Shown here: positions 9,164 to 16,675 of the stretch, piece after piece
How the letters are laid out: every line of letters starts with the position of its first letter
Numbering within the stretch: position 1 is the first letter of the stretch
DNA from: Microthrixaceae bacterium
GTDB taxonomy: Bacteria > Actinomycetota > Acidimicrobiia > Acidimicrobiales > Microtrichaceae
Direction of reading: 5' to 3'
Length of the DNA stretch: 64,000 bases
Assembly (NCBI GenBank): GCA_020637215.1
Contig: JACJWI010000001.1
Coordinates: forward strand, 682,001 to 746,000
The notes under the pieces: generated by a model
Told to the model about the DNA's origin: nothing
Databases searched by the model: none
Seen by the model: only the letters and a program-made list of their open reading frames with translations
Position numbers and translations under genes: made by a program

Positions 9164-9594
9164 TGCAGCCCCAGATCCGCTCCCTGCCGCCGATGAGCCC
9201 ACCCCAGGCCTATTGGCGAGGCACGGTCACCGCGCTCGTGGTCGCCCTGCCCGCCGGGGTGATGAACCAGGTGCTGGTCAGCGGCGGCGACATCGATCCC
9301 GGCTCGCCGTGGACGTTCCTGTTCTGGATCCTGATCATGCTGGGCGGCGCGGCGGGAGGCTGGGCCGTGCGACGCCTCGCCCCCGGCTCCCACCTGGCCT
9401 GGGCCGCCGGAGCGGCGGCCACCGCGTACGTCGTGGTCCAGGCGATCGGCGTCGTCCGACGGCTCGTCACCGGCGACCCGATCAGCTGGATCGCGTACCC
9501 GTTCCTGGCGCTGCTCATGGCCACCTGCGGCGTCATGGGCGCGGCGTACGCGGGCCGCATGACCCGTCGCTACGGTGAGGGCGAACAGGGCTGA
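9163..9594 (+). CDS. Small four-helix membrane protein
   Basis: A 143-residue protein with four predicted membrane helices: ALVVALPAGVMNQVLV, FLFWILIMLGGAAGGWAV, a helix around AWAAGAAATAYVVVQAIGVV, and FLALLMATCGVMGAAYAG. It ends in a short basic tail. Its ATG overlaps the LtrA stop codon (TGATG), so it is translationally coupled. It resembles the many unassigned four-helix proteins (TIGR04086-like size and layout), but I cannot name a function. Position between LtrA and glycerol kinase is the only functional hint. Confidence 0.7.
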   Translation: MQPQIRSLPPMSPPQAYWRGTVTALVVALPAGVMNQVLVSGGDIDPGSPWTFLFWILIMLGGAAGGWAVRRLAPGSHLAWAAGAAATAYVVVQAIGVVRRLVTGDPISWIAYPFLALLMATCGVMGAAYAGRMTRRYGEGEQG

Positions 9595-9654
9595 CCCACA
9601 GCGGCCCCGGCCGCATCCGACAGCCCGATCCACCACCACCGACGAGGGGGCGAC

Positions 9655-11097
9655 GTGAGCATCCTGGTGATCGACCTGGGAACCAGCGGGGTACGGGCCG
9701 CGATCGTCGGTGCCGACGCCTCGGTCACCCACGAGTTCCGCTCGCCGACGCTGCCGGACTCCCCCGCTCCCGGCCTGGTCGAGTTCGACGCGAACGCCTA
9801 CGCGGCCGCCGCGCTCGACTGCGCCCGGTCCGCACTCGACGCCCACGGCCCGGTCGACGCCGTCGGTGTCACCAACCAGCGGGGCTCGACGATCGTGTGG
9901 GACCGGGCCACCGGCGAACCGCTCGCCCCCGCCCAGGGCTGGCAGGACCTCCGCACCGTCGGCGACTGCCTCGTCCTCGCGGCCGACGGCATCCGCCTGG
10001 CTCCCAACCAGTCGGCGACCAAGCTCGCCAACATCCTCGACGCGGTCGACCCGGACCGCACCCGGGACCTGTGCTTCGGCACACCGGACTCGTGGATCGT
10101 GTGGAAGTTGACCGAGGGCGCGCATCACGTCTCGGACCTCACCAACGCCGCGATCTGGGGGCTGCTGTCGCCCGACGCCTCGCACTACGACGTCACGGTG
10201 ATGGACCGGTTGCGGATCCCGGCGTCGATCCTGCCCCGCATCGTCGACTCGTCGGGCCCGATCGGCGAGGCCACCGCCCTTCCGGGGGCGCCGATGGTGT
10301 GCGGGATCGCCGGCGACCAGCAGGCGTCGCTGATCGGGCAGGGCTGCGTGCGGCCCGGCTCGGCCAAGATCACCTTCGGCACCGGCGGCATGCTCGACGT
10401 GTGCGTGGGTCCGCAGCCGCCGACCGTCGCCGGACGGGCCGGTGCGGGCACGTTCCCGATCGTGTGCTGGCGGCGGGGCCAGGAGACCGTCTGGGGCGTC
10501 GAGGCGGTCATGTTGTCCGCGGGGACCAACGTCGAGTGGCTGGTCGAGGACCTGGGGGTGATCGAGCGCCCCGAGGACTCCGGGGCGCTGGCAGCCTCGG
10601 TGCCCGACGCCGACGGTGTCGTGTACGTCCCGGCGCTGCTCGGCCTGGGAACGCCGCGGTGGGACTACGGCGCCCGCGGGACCCTGCTCGGGCTCACCCG
10701 GGGATCGGGACGGGCGCACGTCGTGCGGGCGGTCCTCGAGGGCGTCGCCGAGCGGGGAGCCGACCTGGTCGACGCGGCCGAGGCCGACGCCGGCGTCACC
10801 CTGTCCAGCCTGCGCATCGACGGCGGCATGTCCGACAACGAAGTGTTCGTCCAGCATCTGGCCGATGCCACCCAGCGGCCCGTCGAGGTGTCACCGGTCC
10901 GCGAGGCGACGGCCCTGGGGGCCGGTTTCCTGGCCGGCCTGGCCATCGGCACGTGGTCCGGCTGGGACCACGTCGCGGACACGTGGACCCCGTCGCGGCG
11001 TGTCGAGCCCGGAACGCCGACCGACCGCGACCGCTGGCGTGAGGCCCTCGATCGCGCCGCGGGCTGGAACGAGGACCTGTCCGCGCTCGACTTCTGA
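9655..11097 (+). CDS. glpK: FGGY carbohydrate kinase, probably glycerol kinase
   Basis: A 480-residue two-domain ATP-dependent kinase. The N-terminal phosphate loop is DLGTSGVRAAIV; TNQRGSTIVWDRATGEPL and the GDQQASLIGQG motif are the signatures that separate glycerol kinases from most other FGGY kinases, and LRIDGGMSDNEVFVQ marks the second domain. With glpD upstream it would convert glycerol to glycerol-3-phosphate and then to DHAP. It is somewhat shorter than the usual ~500 residues. Another FGGY specificity (xylulose, ribulose) cannot be excluded. The GTG start follows a GAGGGGG ribosome site by 4 nt. Confidence 0.8.
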   Translation: MSILVIDLGTSGVRAAIVGADASVTHEFRSPTLPDSPAPGLVEFDANAYAAAALDCARSALDAHGPVDAVGVTNQRGSTIVWDRATGEPLAPAQGWQDLRTVGDCLVLAADGIRLAPNQSATKLANILDAVDPDRTRDLCFGTPDSWIVWKLTEGAHHVSDLTNAAIWGLLSPDASHYDVTVMDRLRIPASILPRIVDSSGPIGEATALPGAPMVCGIAGDQQASLIGQGCVRPGSAKITFGTGGMLDVCVGPQPPTVAGRAGAGTFPIVCWRRGQETVWGVEAVMLSAGTNVEWLVEDLGVIERPEDSGALAASVPDADGVVYVPALLGLGTPRWDYGARGTLLGLTRGSGRAHVVRAVLEGVAERGADLVDAAEADAGVTLSSLRIDGGMSDNEVFVQHLADATQRPVEVSPVREATALGAGFLAGLAIGTWSGWDHVADTWTPSRRVEPGTPTDRDRWREALDRAAGWNEDLSALDF

Positions 11098-11222
11098 GCG
11101 TCGGACGTCCGCTCGGAGGCGTCTGGGCCACCGGTTCGGGGGCTGGGCCGGACGACCCTTCCCTCTGGGGCGACGGTCCCGACGGCCTTCAGGAACCGCC
11201 GGGACCCGCCGTAGACATCCAC

Positions 11223-11378
11223 ATGAAGCGCAACGACGACATCCTCACCGGAACAGCGATCGCCGCGCCGGCCAGCCGGGCCCTCCGGCGGGCCCGGAAG
11301 GCCGCAGTGGTCTCCGAACCTCGACTGCAGATCGGCTTCGACCGACGCAGCGGCGAGTACAGCCTCGCCCTCCTCTGA
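11223..11378 (+). CDS. Possible 51-residue basic protein
   Basis: In the 580-bp stretch between glpK and the heme island there is one small open frame, MKRNDDILTGTAIAAPAS followed by RALRRARKAAVVSEPRLQ and a short acidic end. Its codon third positions are G/C-rich like the neighbours. No ribosome site precedes the ATG and I know no family. It could be a real small peptide or chance. The rest of the stretch holds only the twin hairpin repeat. Confidence 0.3.
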   Translation: MKRNDDILTGTAIAAPASRALRRARKAAVVSEPRLQIGFDRRSGEYSLALL

Positions 11379-11520
11379 CCCGCTCCCCTTGGGACACGTC
11401 CCCCGGGACCCATTCCACTGAACACGTCCGGGGGCGATCTCGCCCCACCAATCCGATCGGCGACGGGAGGAGCGCGGCCTCCCGTCGCCGGTCTGCTTCT
11501 CGGGCTCCGCCCCCGGCCCG

Positions 11521-11640
11521 CCCCCGCCGAACTTGTAGCCCACAGGCCGCCCCACGACCCACCAGCTACAAGATCGTCGCACCCCGCCGAACTTGTAGCC
11601 CACAGGCCACCACACGACCCACTGGCTACAAGTTCGACGA
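11521..11640. repeat. Twin hairpin repeat, copy 1 (2 x 60 bp)
   Basis: Two 60-bp units in tandem. Each unit has CTTGTAGC and GCTACAAG as arms around a 25-nt loop. In the second unit the stem extends to 12 perfect pairs (CGAACTTGTAGC / GCTACAAGTTCG). The first unit is almost identical to the first unit of the copy at 20041-20100, including the loop. The element lies 38 bp beyond the 3' end of the minus-strand gene at 11679 and so ends the heme island on this side. Confidence 0.85.
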
Positions 11641-11678
11641 CGGGTTCGACGGCGCTCGACGGTCGGGTTGCCGGAACC

Positions 11679-12278
11679 TCAGGCCGGCGCGGCGAACGTG
11701 ACCGGGATCTCGTTCTCCTCACCCGGGTTGGCGGCTGCCCCGCTGCCCGGGTACGTGATCACCGCGTAGCGGCCGGTGCACGGCGCGGCGGTGAGCGTCA
11801 CGTCGACGTCGAAGCTCCCGTCGGCCCCCATCAGCACCGCACCGGCGGCCGCACCACCGATGGCGTCGAACTGGGCCTGGCCGGGGACCGCCCAGAACTG
11901 CTGGATGACCTGCCGACTGGAGCCGGTGGCCCCCTGCGACGGCCGCCAGGGATCCGACACGCAGGCGAAGATCACGTACACCCCGGCCGGCTGGGCGAAC
12001 AGCGGGGGTCGGGTCCCGATGTTGGCCGCCGGGTTGTAGCCACGGCCGCTCACGCGCACGACCGAGCCGTCGACGACCCCGACGGTCGACGTCGCCGCGG
12101 TCAGGGTGGCACCCGCCGTCGGCCCGGGATCGGCCACGCAGCCGACCGCCACCAGGGTCGCGACCGTCAGAGCCGCCATCGACGACGCCGCCCACCTGCG
12201 GCTCGGGCGTCGGTGCGCCCCGGTGTTGCTCGGTCGGGTCGATCCTGTCTGCTCGGTTGCGGCAGTGGGGTTGTCCAT
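11679..12278 (-). CDS. Exported protein of the heme island, probable lipoprotein
   Basis: A 199-residue protein with a basic N-terminus, a hydrophobic stretch (SMAALTVATLVAVGC) ending in a lipobox-like AVGC, and a beta-rich mature domain (GSVVRVSGRGYNP, GVYVIFACVSDPW, GSFDVDVTLTAAPC). The fold looks Ig/neocarzinostatin-like, with the same G-V-Y-V and V-x-V-x-G pattern seen in the protein at 15575. I do not recognise a family. GGAGG stands 6 nt before the ATG. It is transcribed divergently from hmuT across the iron box at 12311, so it is likely co-regulated and may bind heme or a carrier at the cell surface. Confidence 0.65.
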   Translation of the reverse strand: MDNPTAATEQTGSTRPSNTGAHRRPSRRWAASSMAALTVATLVAVGCVADPGPTAGATLTAATSTVGVVDGSVVRVSGRGYNPAANIGTRPPLFAQPAGVYVIFACVSDPWRPSQGATGSSRQVIQQFWAVPGQAQFDAIGGAAAGAVLMGADGSFDVDVTLTAAPCTGRYAVITYPGSGAAANPGEENEIPVTFAAPA

Positions 12279-12308
12279 CGGTACCTCCGGTTCGGTGTCG
12301 GTGCGGCA

Positions 12309-12327
12309 AGTTAGCTATCCCTAACAT
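12309..12327. promoter_or_regulatory. DtxR/IdeR-like iron box (divergent)
   Basis: TTAGCTATCCCTAA at 12311-12324 matches the TTAG-N6-CTAA core of DtxR/IdeR operators and is flanked by G and C to extend the palindrome. It lies between the divergent starts of the exported protein (12278) and hmuT (12377). A second palindrome, CAAGTT-N8-AACTTG, is at 12335-12354. Under iron repletion a DtxR-type repressor would shut both genes. Confidence 0.6.
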
Positions 12328-12376
12328 CTGTTCCCAAGTTTGCTGGTTAACTTGTCATTGCCATACCAATCCTCCA

Positions 12377-13546
12377 ATGATTGGCCAGGTGCAGACCCCT
12401 CCTCCGGAACCAGCCGCCGTCGCACCGTCACCGCGACCCCGTCATCGGGGGCCGGGCCGGCGCCGAACCACAACGACGCTGCTCAGCGCCGCCGTCGGCG
12501 CGCTCGTCCTCGCAACGTCCTGCGGTGGCTCCTCGACCGCGGCGACCGCCGGCTCCCGCGGCTCCACCGACGACGTGGTGTGCCGGGGCCCGCGACACGC
12601 GGTCGCCCAGGACTGGGTCGAGCCGGTGACGGACCCGTCGACCCCCGTCCTGCCGACCACGGTGACCGACTTCACCGGCGAGTCGGTCACCGTGACCGAC
12701 GCTGAGCGCATCCTCGCTCTCGACACCTACGGGACCCTGGCCACGACGGTGTACGCGCTCGGGCTGGGTGACCGCCTGGTGGGTCGGGACATCTCGACCG
12801 GCGTCCCCACGCTGCAGGACCTGCCGGTGGTCACCCACAACGGCCACGAGCTCAACGCCGAGGCGATCCTCGAGCTGGACCCGTCGGTCATCCTGACCGA
12901 CTACTCGATCGGCCCGCTCGAAGTGCAGCTGCAGCTGAAGGAAGCGGGCATCCCCGTCGTGATCATGGACGACCAGCGCAACCGCGCGGTGATCGGCGAC
13001 CAGATCCGGGCGGTCGCCGAGGTCCTCGGTGTGCCGACGGCGGGCGAGACGTTGGCCGCGTCGGTGGCCGAGGACATCTCACGGGCCGAATCCGAGGTGA
13101 CCGCGATGGCCGAAGCGGCGGCGGACCCCCGGATGGTCTTCCTCTACCTGCGGGGCAACGCGGGGGTCTACCACTGGTTCGGCAAGGGGTCCGGGGCCGA
13201 TGACCTCATCGCCGCGCTCGGCGGCGTCGACGTGGCCGGCGAGTCCGGCCTCGAGGGCTCCCGGCCGCTCAACGCCGAGGGGCTGGTCCGCTCCGAGCCC
13301 GACCTGTACCTGATGATGAGCGACGGGCTGGGCTCGGTCGGCGGTGCTGACGGGCTGCTCGAGATCCCCGGGGTGGCCGACACCGCGGCGGGCGTCGACG
13401 GCTGCGTCGTCGACATGGACGACGCCCAGATCCTGAGCTTCGGTCCGCAGTTCCCGGTCACGCTGAGAGCTCTCGGCGACGCCGTCTACGGCCCCGACGG
13501 GGTGCTCGGGGCGGGGTCGGAGTCGGACGGCACGGAGCCGTCGTGA
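12377..13546 (+). CDS. hmuT: Heme ABC transporter substrate-binding lipoprotein
   Basis: A 389-residue periplasmic-binding-type lipoprotein: a basic N-region, hydrophobic core and lipobox LATSC, then a class III binding protein (VTDAERILALDTYGTLATTVYALGLGD, LDPSVILTDYSIG, FLYLRGNAGVYHWFGKGSG). It should capture heme at the membrane surface and deliver it to HmuU. The last four bases overlap the hmuU start (GTGA). The ATG at 12377 leaves an N-terminal leader of about 45 residues before the hydrophobic core, longer than usual. Iron box directly upstream. Confidence 0.85.
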   Translation: MIGQVQTPPPEPAAVAPSPRPRHRGPGRRRTTTTLLSAAVGALVLATSCGGSSTAATAGSRGSTDDVVCRGPRHAVAQDWVEPVTDPSTPVLPTTVTDFTGESVTVTDAERILALDTYGTLATTVYALGLGDRLVGRDISTGVPTLQDLPVVTHNGHELNAEAILELDPSVILTDYSIGPLEVQLQLKEAGIPVVIMDDQRNRAVIGDQIRAVAEVLGVPTAGETLAASVAEDISRAESEVTAMAEAAADPRMVFLYLRGNAGVYHWFGKGSGADDLIAALGGVDVAGESGLEGSRPLNAEGLVRSEPDLYLMMSDGLGSVGGADGLLEIPGVADTAAGVDGCVVDMDDAQILSFGPQFPVTLRALGDAVYGPDGVLGAGSESDGTEPS

Positions 13547-14655
13547 CCACCGCGGTCAGGCCGGGTGTCGAACGCACCCATGCCACCGACGCTCCCGGGG
13601 TCGGGCGTCGCCGGCCACGCCCGATGGCCCTGCTCGTCGCGCTCGGGGTGGCGCTCGTGGCCGCGGCGATCGTCGCCGCGGCGGTCGGTCAGCTCCCGAT
13701 CGCGCCGTCGGAGGTGCTGGGGTCGGTCCTGCACCGGGTCGGGGGGTGGGTCGGGCTCGACATCGGCTCCGTGCCGTCGCACCCACGGGGCGAGGCGGCT
13801 CTGTGGAACGTCCGGTCCCCCCGGGTGCTGCTCGCAGCGCTCGTCGGCGCCGCCCTCGGTGGGGCCGGAGCGGTCCTGCAGGCGGTGTTCGGCAACCCGT
13901 TGGCCGAGCCCAGCGTGATCGGGGTGTCCGGAGGTGCCGCGGTCGGGGCGTGCTCGGTGATCGTGTTCGGCTGGAGCTTCCTCGGCAGCTACACCGTGCC
14001 GGCGATCGCCTTCGCCACGGCGCTCGGCACCACGCTGGTCATCTACGCCATGGCCCGCCACGGTGGCCGCACCGAGGTGGTCACGTTGGTGCTGATGGGC
14101 ATCGCCGTCAACGCGGTCACCGCCGCGGTCATCGCCTACCTGGTGTTCCTCGGCGACAGCCAGGCCCGTGAGCAGATCGTGTTCTGGCAGCTGGGGAGCT
14201 TCAACGGCTCGCGGTGGGAGGCGGTCCGCGTCGTCGCCCCGGTCGTCGCGGTCGGGCTCGCCGGCGTCATGGCGATCACCCGGCAACTGGACCTGCTCGC
14301 CCTGGGCGAGCGCTCGGCACGGCACCTGGGGGTGAACGTCGAACGGCTGCGCCTGACATCGATCGTGATCGTGTCGCTGCTCGTCGCGTCCGGGGTGGCG
14401 TTCGTCGGCATCATCGCGTTCATCGGGCTGATCGTCCCGCACCTGGTGCGGATGGTCGTCGGACCGTCGCACCGGACGCTCGTGCCCGCCAGCGTCCTCG
14501 GTGGGGCGCTCCTGGTGGTGATCGCCGACGTCGTCGCCCGCACTGCGGTGGACTACGCCGATCTGCCGATCGGGATGCTCACCGCTCTGGTCGGCGGGCC
14601 ATTCTTCTTCTGGATGCTGCACCGGACCCGCACCGCGGCCGGGGGCTGGGGGTGA
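13543..14655 (+). CDS. hmuU: Heme ABC transporter permease (FecCD family)
   Basis: A 370-residue FecCD/BtuC-type permease with about ten membrane helices. Signatures include NVRSPRVLLAALVGAALGGAG, GNPLAEPSVIGVSGGAAVG, FWQLGSFNGSRWEAV and FIGLIVPHLVRMVVGPSHR. It forms the membrane channel with HmuV as ATPase. GTG start within a GTGA overlap with hmuT, and a GTGA overlap with hmuV at the other end, show tight translational coupling. Confidence 0.9.
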   Translation: MTTAVRPGVERTHATDAPGVGRRRPRPMALLVALGVALVAAAIVAAAVGQLPIAPSEVLGSVLHRVGGWVGLDIGSVPSHPRGEAALWNVRSPRVLLAALVGAALGGAGAVLQAVFGNPLAEPSVIGVSGGAAVGACSVIVFGWSFLGSYTVPAIAFATALGTTLVIYAMARHGGRTEVVTLVLMGIAVNAVTAAVIAYLVFLGDSQAREQIVFWQLGSFNGSRWEAVRVVAPVVAVGLAGVMAITRQLDLLALGERSARHLGVNVERLRLTSIVIVSLLVASGVAFVGIIAFIGLIVPHLVRMVVGPSHRTLVPASVLGGALLVVIADVVARTAVDYADLPIGMLTALVGGPFFFWMLHRTRTAAGGWG

Positions 14656-15518
14656 GCGTCGCGACCACCCTGCGGGGCCTGCGCCGCGACGTGCGCCGAC
14701 CCGACCGCAGCGCGACCCCCGGACCGGCGATCCGGGCGAGGGGGATCGGCGTGGTCCTCGACGGTGCATCGGTGCTGTACGACGTCGACGTCGACGTCGA
14801 CACCGGTCACCTGCTGGCGCTGGTGGGTCCCAACGGAGCGGGCAAGTCGACGCTGCTGTCGGTGCTCGCCGGGGACCGACAGCCGGAGCGGGGCGCCGTC
14901 GAGCTCGACGGGCTCCCCGTCGGCTCGTGGAGCGCGGTGGAGATGGCCATGCGCCGGGCGGTCCTGCTGCAGCAGGTGACCATGTCGTTCCCCTTCACCG
15001 TGCGCCAGATGGTGGAGATGGGCCGGGCTCCGTGGGCGGGCCAGCCCGAGGAGGCCGACGACGAGCGTCGGGTCGTCGAGTCGATGGCCGCGACCGACGT
15101 GTCGCACCTGGCGGAGCGGACCGTGCCGTCGCTGTCGGGCGGGGAACGGGCCCGGGCCGCGTTGGCCCGGGTGCTCGCCCAGGACACCGGGATCCTCCTG
15201 CTCGACGAGCCGACCGCCGCGCTCGACGTCCGCCACCAGGAGCAGGTTCTGGCGCTGGCGGCCGACGCGGCCGCGGCGGGCCGGGCGGTCGTGGTCGTCA
15301 TGCACGACCTCGGGCTGGCCGCGGCGCACGCGGACCGGGTGGTCGTGCTCGCGGGTGGGTCCGTCGCCGCCGACGGAGCGCCGGCCGACGTCCTGACCGC
15401 ACCGCTGCTGAGCGAGGTGTACGAGCACCCGATCGACGTGCTGCGCCACCCGCAGGACGGGCGGTTGCTCATCGTTCCCGGCCATGACCGGCCCTCGGCG
15501 ACTATCAGGCATACCTGA
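14652..15518 (+). CDS. hmuV: Heme ABC transporter ATP-binding protein
   Basis: A 288-residue ABC ATPase: Walker A GPNGAGKST, Q-loop LLQQVTMSF, signature LSGGERARAALARVLAQ, Walker B ILLLDEPTAALD, and H-loop VVVVMHDLGLAAAHADR. The VTMSFPFTVRQMVEMGRAPW stretch is characteristic of HmuV-type ATPases. GTG start overlaps the hmuU stop. Its last codons lie inside a palindrome (15505-15518) that may be a second iron box for the genes downstream. Confidence 0.92.
   Translation: MSVATTLRGLRRDVRRPDRSATPGPAIRARGIGVVLDGASVLYDVDVDVDTGHLLALVGPNGAGKSTLLSVLAGDRQPERGAVELDGLPVGSWSAVEMAMRRAVLLQQVTMSFPFTVRQMVEMGRAPWAGQPEEADDERRVVESMAATDVSHLAERTVPSLSGGERARAALARVLAQDTGILLLDEPTAALDVRHQEQVLALAADAAAAGRAVVVVMHDLGLAAAHADRVVVLAGGSVAADGAPADVLTAPLLSEVYEHPIDVLRHPQDGRLLIVPGHDRPSATIRHT
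15505..15518. promoter_or_regulatory. Palindrome at hmuV stop, iron-box-like
   Basis: TCAGGCATACCTGA is a perfect 14-bp palindrome with the same TNAGG-N4-CCTNA layout as the iron box 46 bp downstream. It overlaps the hmuV stop codon. It may be a weaker DtxR-type site or a chance match. Confidence 0.35.
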
Positions 15519-15536
15519 CTCAGTATCAAACCCCTT

Positions 15537-15564
15537 TTGACATCTGACTATTAGGGATGCCTAA
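15537..15564 (+). promoter_or_regulatory. Promoter with DtxR/IdeR-like iron box
   Basis: TTGACA at 15537-15542 is a consensus -35 element. TTAGGGATGCCTAA at 15551-15564 is a palindrome with TTAGG/CCTAA arms, the DtxR/IdeR core, and covers the expected -10 region. This would give the exported-protein operon from 15575 its own iron-repressed promoter. Confidence 0.65.
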
Positions 15565-15574
15565 CCTCTCGGCG

Positions 15575-16675
15575 ATGCAGCCCCGTCCACTGCGTATCCG
15601 ACGGATCGTCGTCGCCCTGATGGCGATCGCGGCCACGCTCCTGCCCGCCCTCGGGGCACCCGGTTGGTCGAGCCCCGCTGCCGCGCAGGGCACCTGCGGG
15701 AACACCGACGCCACCCCTCGGCTGACCGTCACTCCGACCGCCCTCCCCGCCGCGGCCACATCGACGATCACCGTCACCGGATCGGACTTCCTGGTCCCTC
15801 CGCACCCGTGTGGGGCGACGGTGTTCGGCGGGCTGTACCTGTTCTTCGGCTGGGTGGCCCCCGGCGGGCAGTGGGGCCCGAGCTGGCGCAACAGCACCGA
15901 CTCGGCCGGGCAGTTCGGCGTGACGTTCTCGTACCCGGGCGAGGGTGGTGGCGGCGACACCCGCGACGACGGGACCGGCCTGGTGCGCCTGATCAGCTTC
16001 ACCCCCGGTGGTACATCGGGATCCGAGACGCCGTTCCACCTCGACGGCGGCGGCGGCTTCTCCACGACCCTCACCGTGCGCGGGGCGCTGTACTCGTGGA
16101 CCGACATCTCCACCGGCCGGACCAACACCGTCGACTGCCGGACGGTGCAGTGCGGAGTGTTCACCATCGGCGCCCACGGCAAGTCCAGCCGCACCAACGA
16201 GCAGTTCGTCCCCGTGACGTTCCGCACCGACGGTCCGGCACCCACCGTCGCCCCCGGCGGGGTGAGCGCCGCTCCCCTGCCCGGTTCGAGCGGCACCCGC
16301 CCGGCGCCGGGGGCGACGTCGCGGCCCGCGGGCGCCGGAGCCGCAGCCGGCGCCACGGGCCTGGACGGCCGGTCCGCGAGCCCGACGACCCCGGCGGCCG
16401 GCAGCACCGACGCGGGCCCCGCCACGACCGCCCCGGGGGCACCCGCCGTCGAAGGCCCGGGAGGGGACGCATCGGTCGACCCCGACGACTCCCCCGCAGA
16501 CGGCCGCTCCGGTCGCCGGATCGTCGCCGGCGAGGTGATCGCCGTGCAGCGCTTCGACGGCCGACGCAGCCCGGATCCCGTGCTGGCCGCGGCGCTGGTC
16601 CTCGGCATCGGTGCGGCGGCCGTCGGGTGGCGCTGGCACCGACGCCGTACGCAGGTCCAGGGACCGACACCGTGA
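15575..16675 (+). CDS. Secreted, C-terminally anchored heme-island surface protein
   Basis: A 366-residue protein with an N-terminal signal peptide (IVVALMAIAATLLPALGAP, cleavage near AAAQG), a beta-rich domain (ITVTGSDFLVPP, GLYLFFGWVAPGG, FGVTFSYPGEGG) of about 200 residues, a long Pro/Ala/Gly/Ser-rich stalk, and a final helix LAAALVLGIGAAAVGW with a basic stop-transfer tail. That is the layout of a surface receptor held in the membrane by its C-terminus. No known family is recognised. An earlier in-frame ATG at 15557 lies inside the iron box, so 15575 is preferred. It ends in a GTGA overlap with the HtaA-like gene. Confidence 0.7.
   Translation: MQPRPLRIRRIVVALMAIAATLLPALGAPGWSSPAAAQGTCGNTDATPRLTVTPTALPAAATSTITVTGSDFLVPPHPCGATVFGGLYLFFGWVAPGGQWGPSWRNSTDSAGQFGVTFSYPGEGGGGDTRDDGTGLVRLISFTPGGTSGSETPFHLDGGGGFSTTLTVRGALYSWTDISTGRTNTVDCRTVQCGVFTIGAHGKSSRTNEQFVPVTFRTDGPAPTVAPGGVSAAPLPGSSGTRPAPGATSRPAGAGAAAGATGLDGRSASPTTPAAGSTDAGPATTAPGAPAVEGPGGDASVDPDDSPADGRSGRRIVAGEVIAVQRFDGRRSPDPVLAAALVLGIGAAAVGWRWHRRRTQVQGPTP

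Noticed and set aside
15557..15575. ATG at 15557 as start of the surface protein
   Set aside because: It lies inside the iron-box palindrome and would be upstream of the likely transcription start; the ATG at 15575 gives a normal signal peptide.
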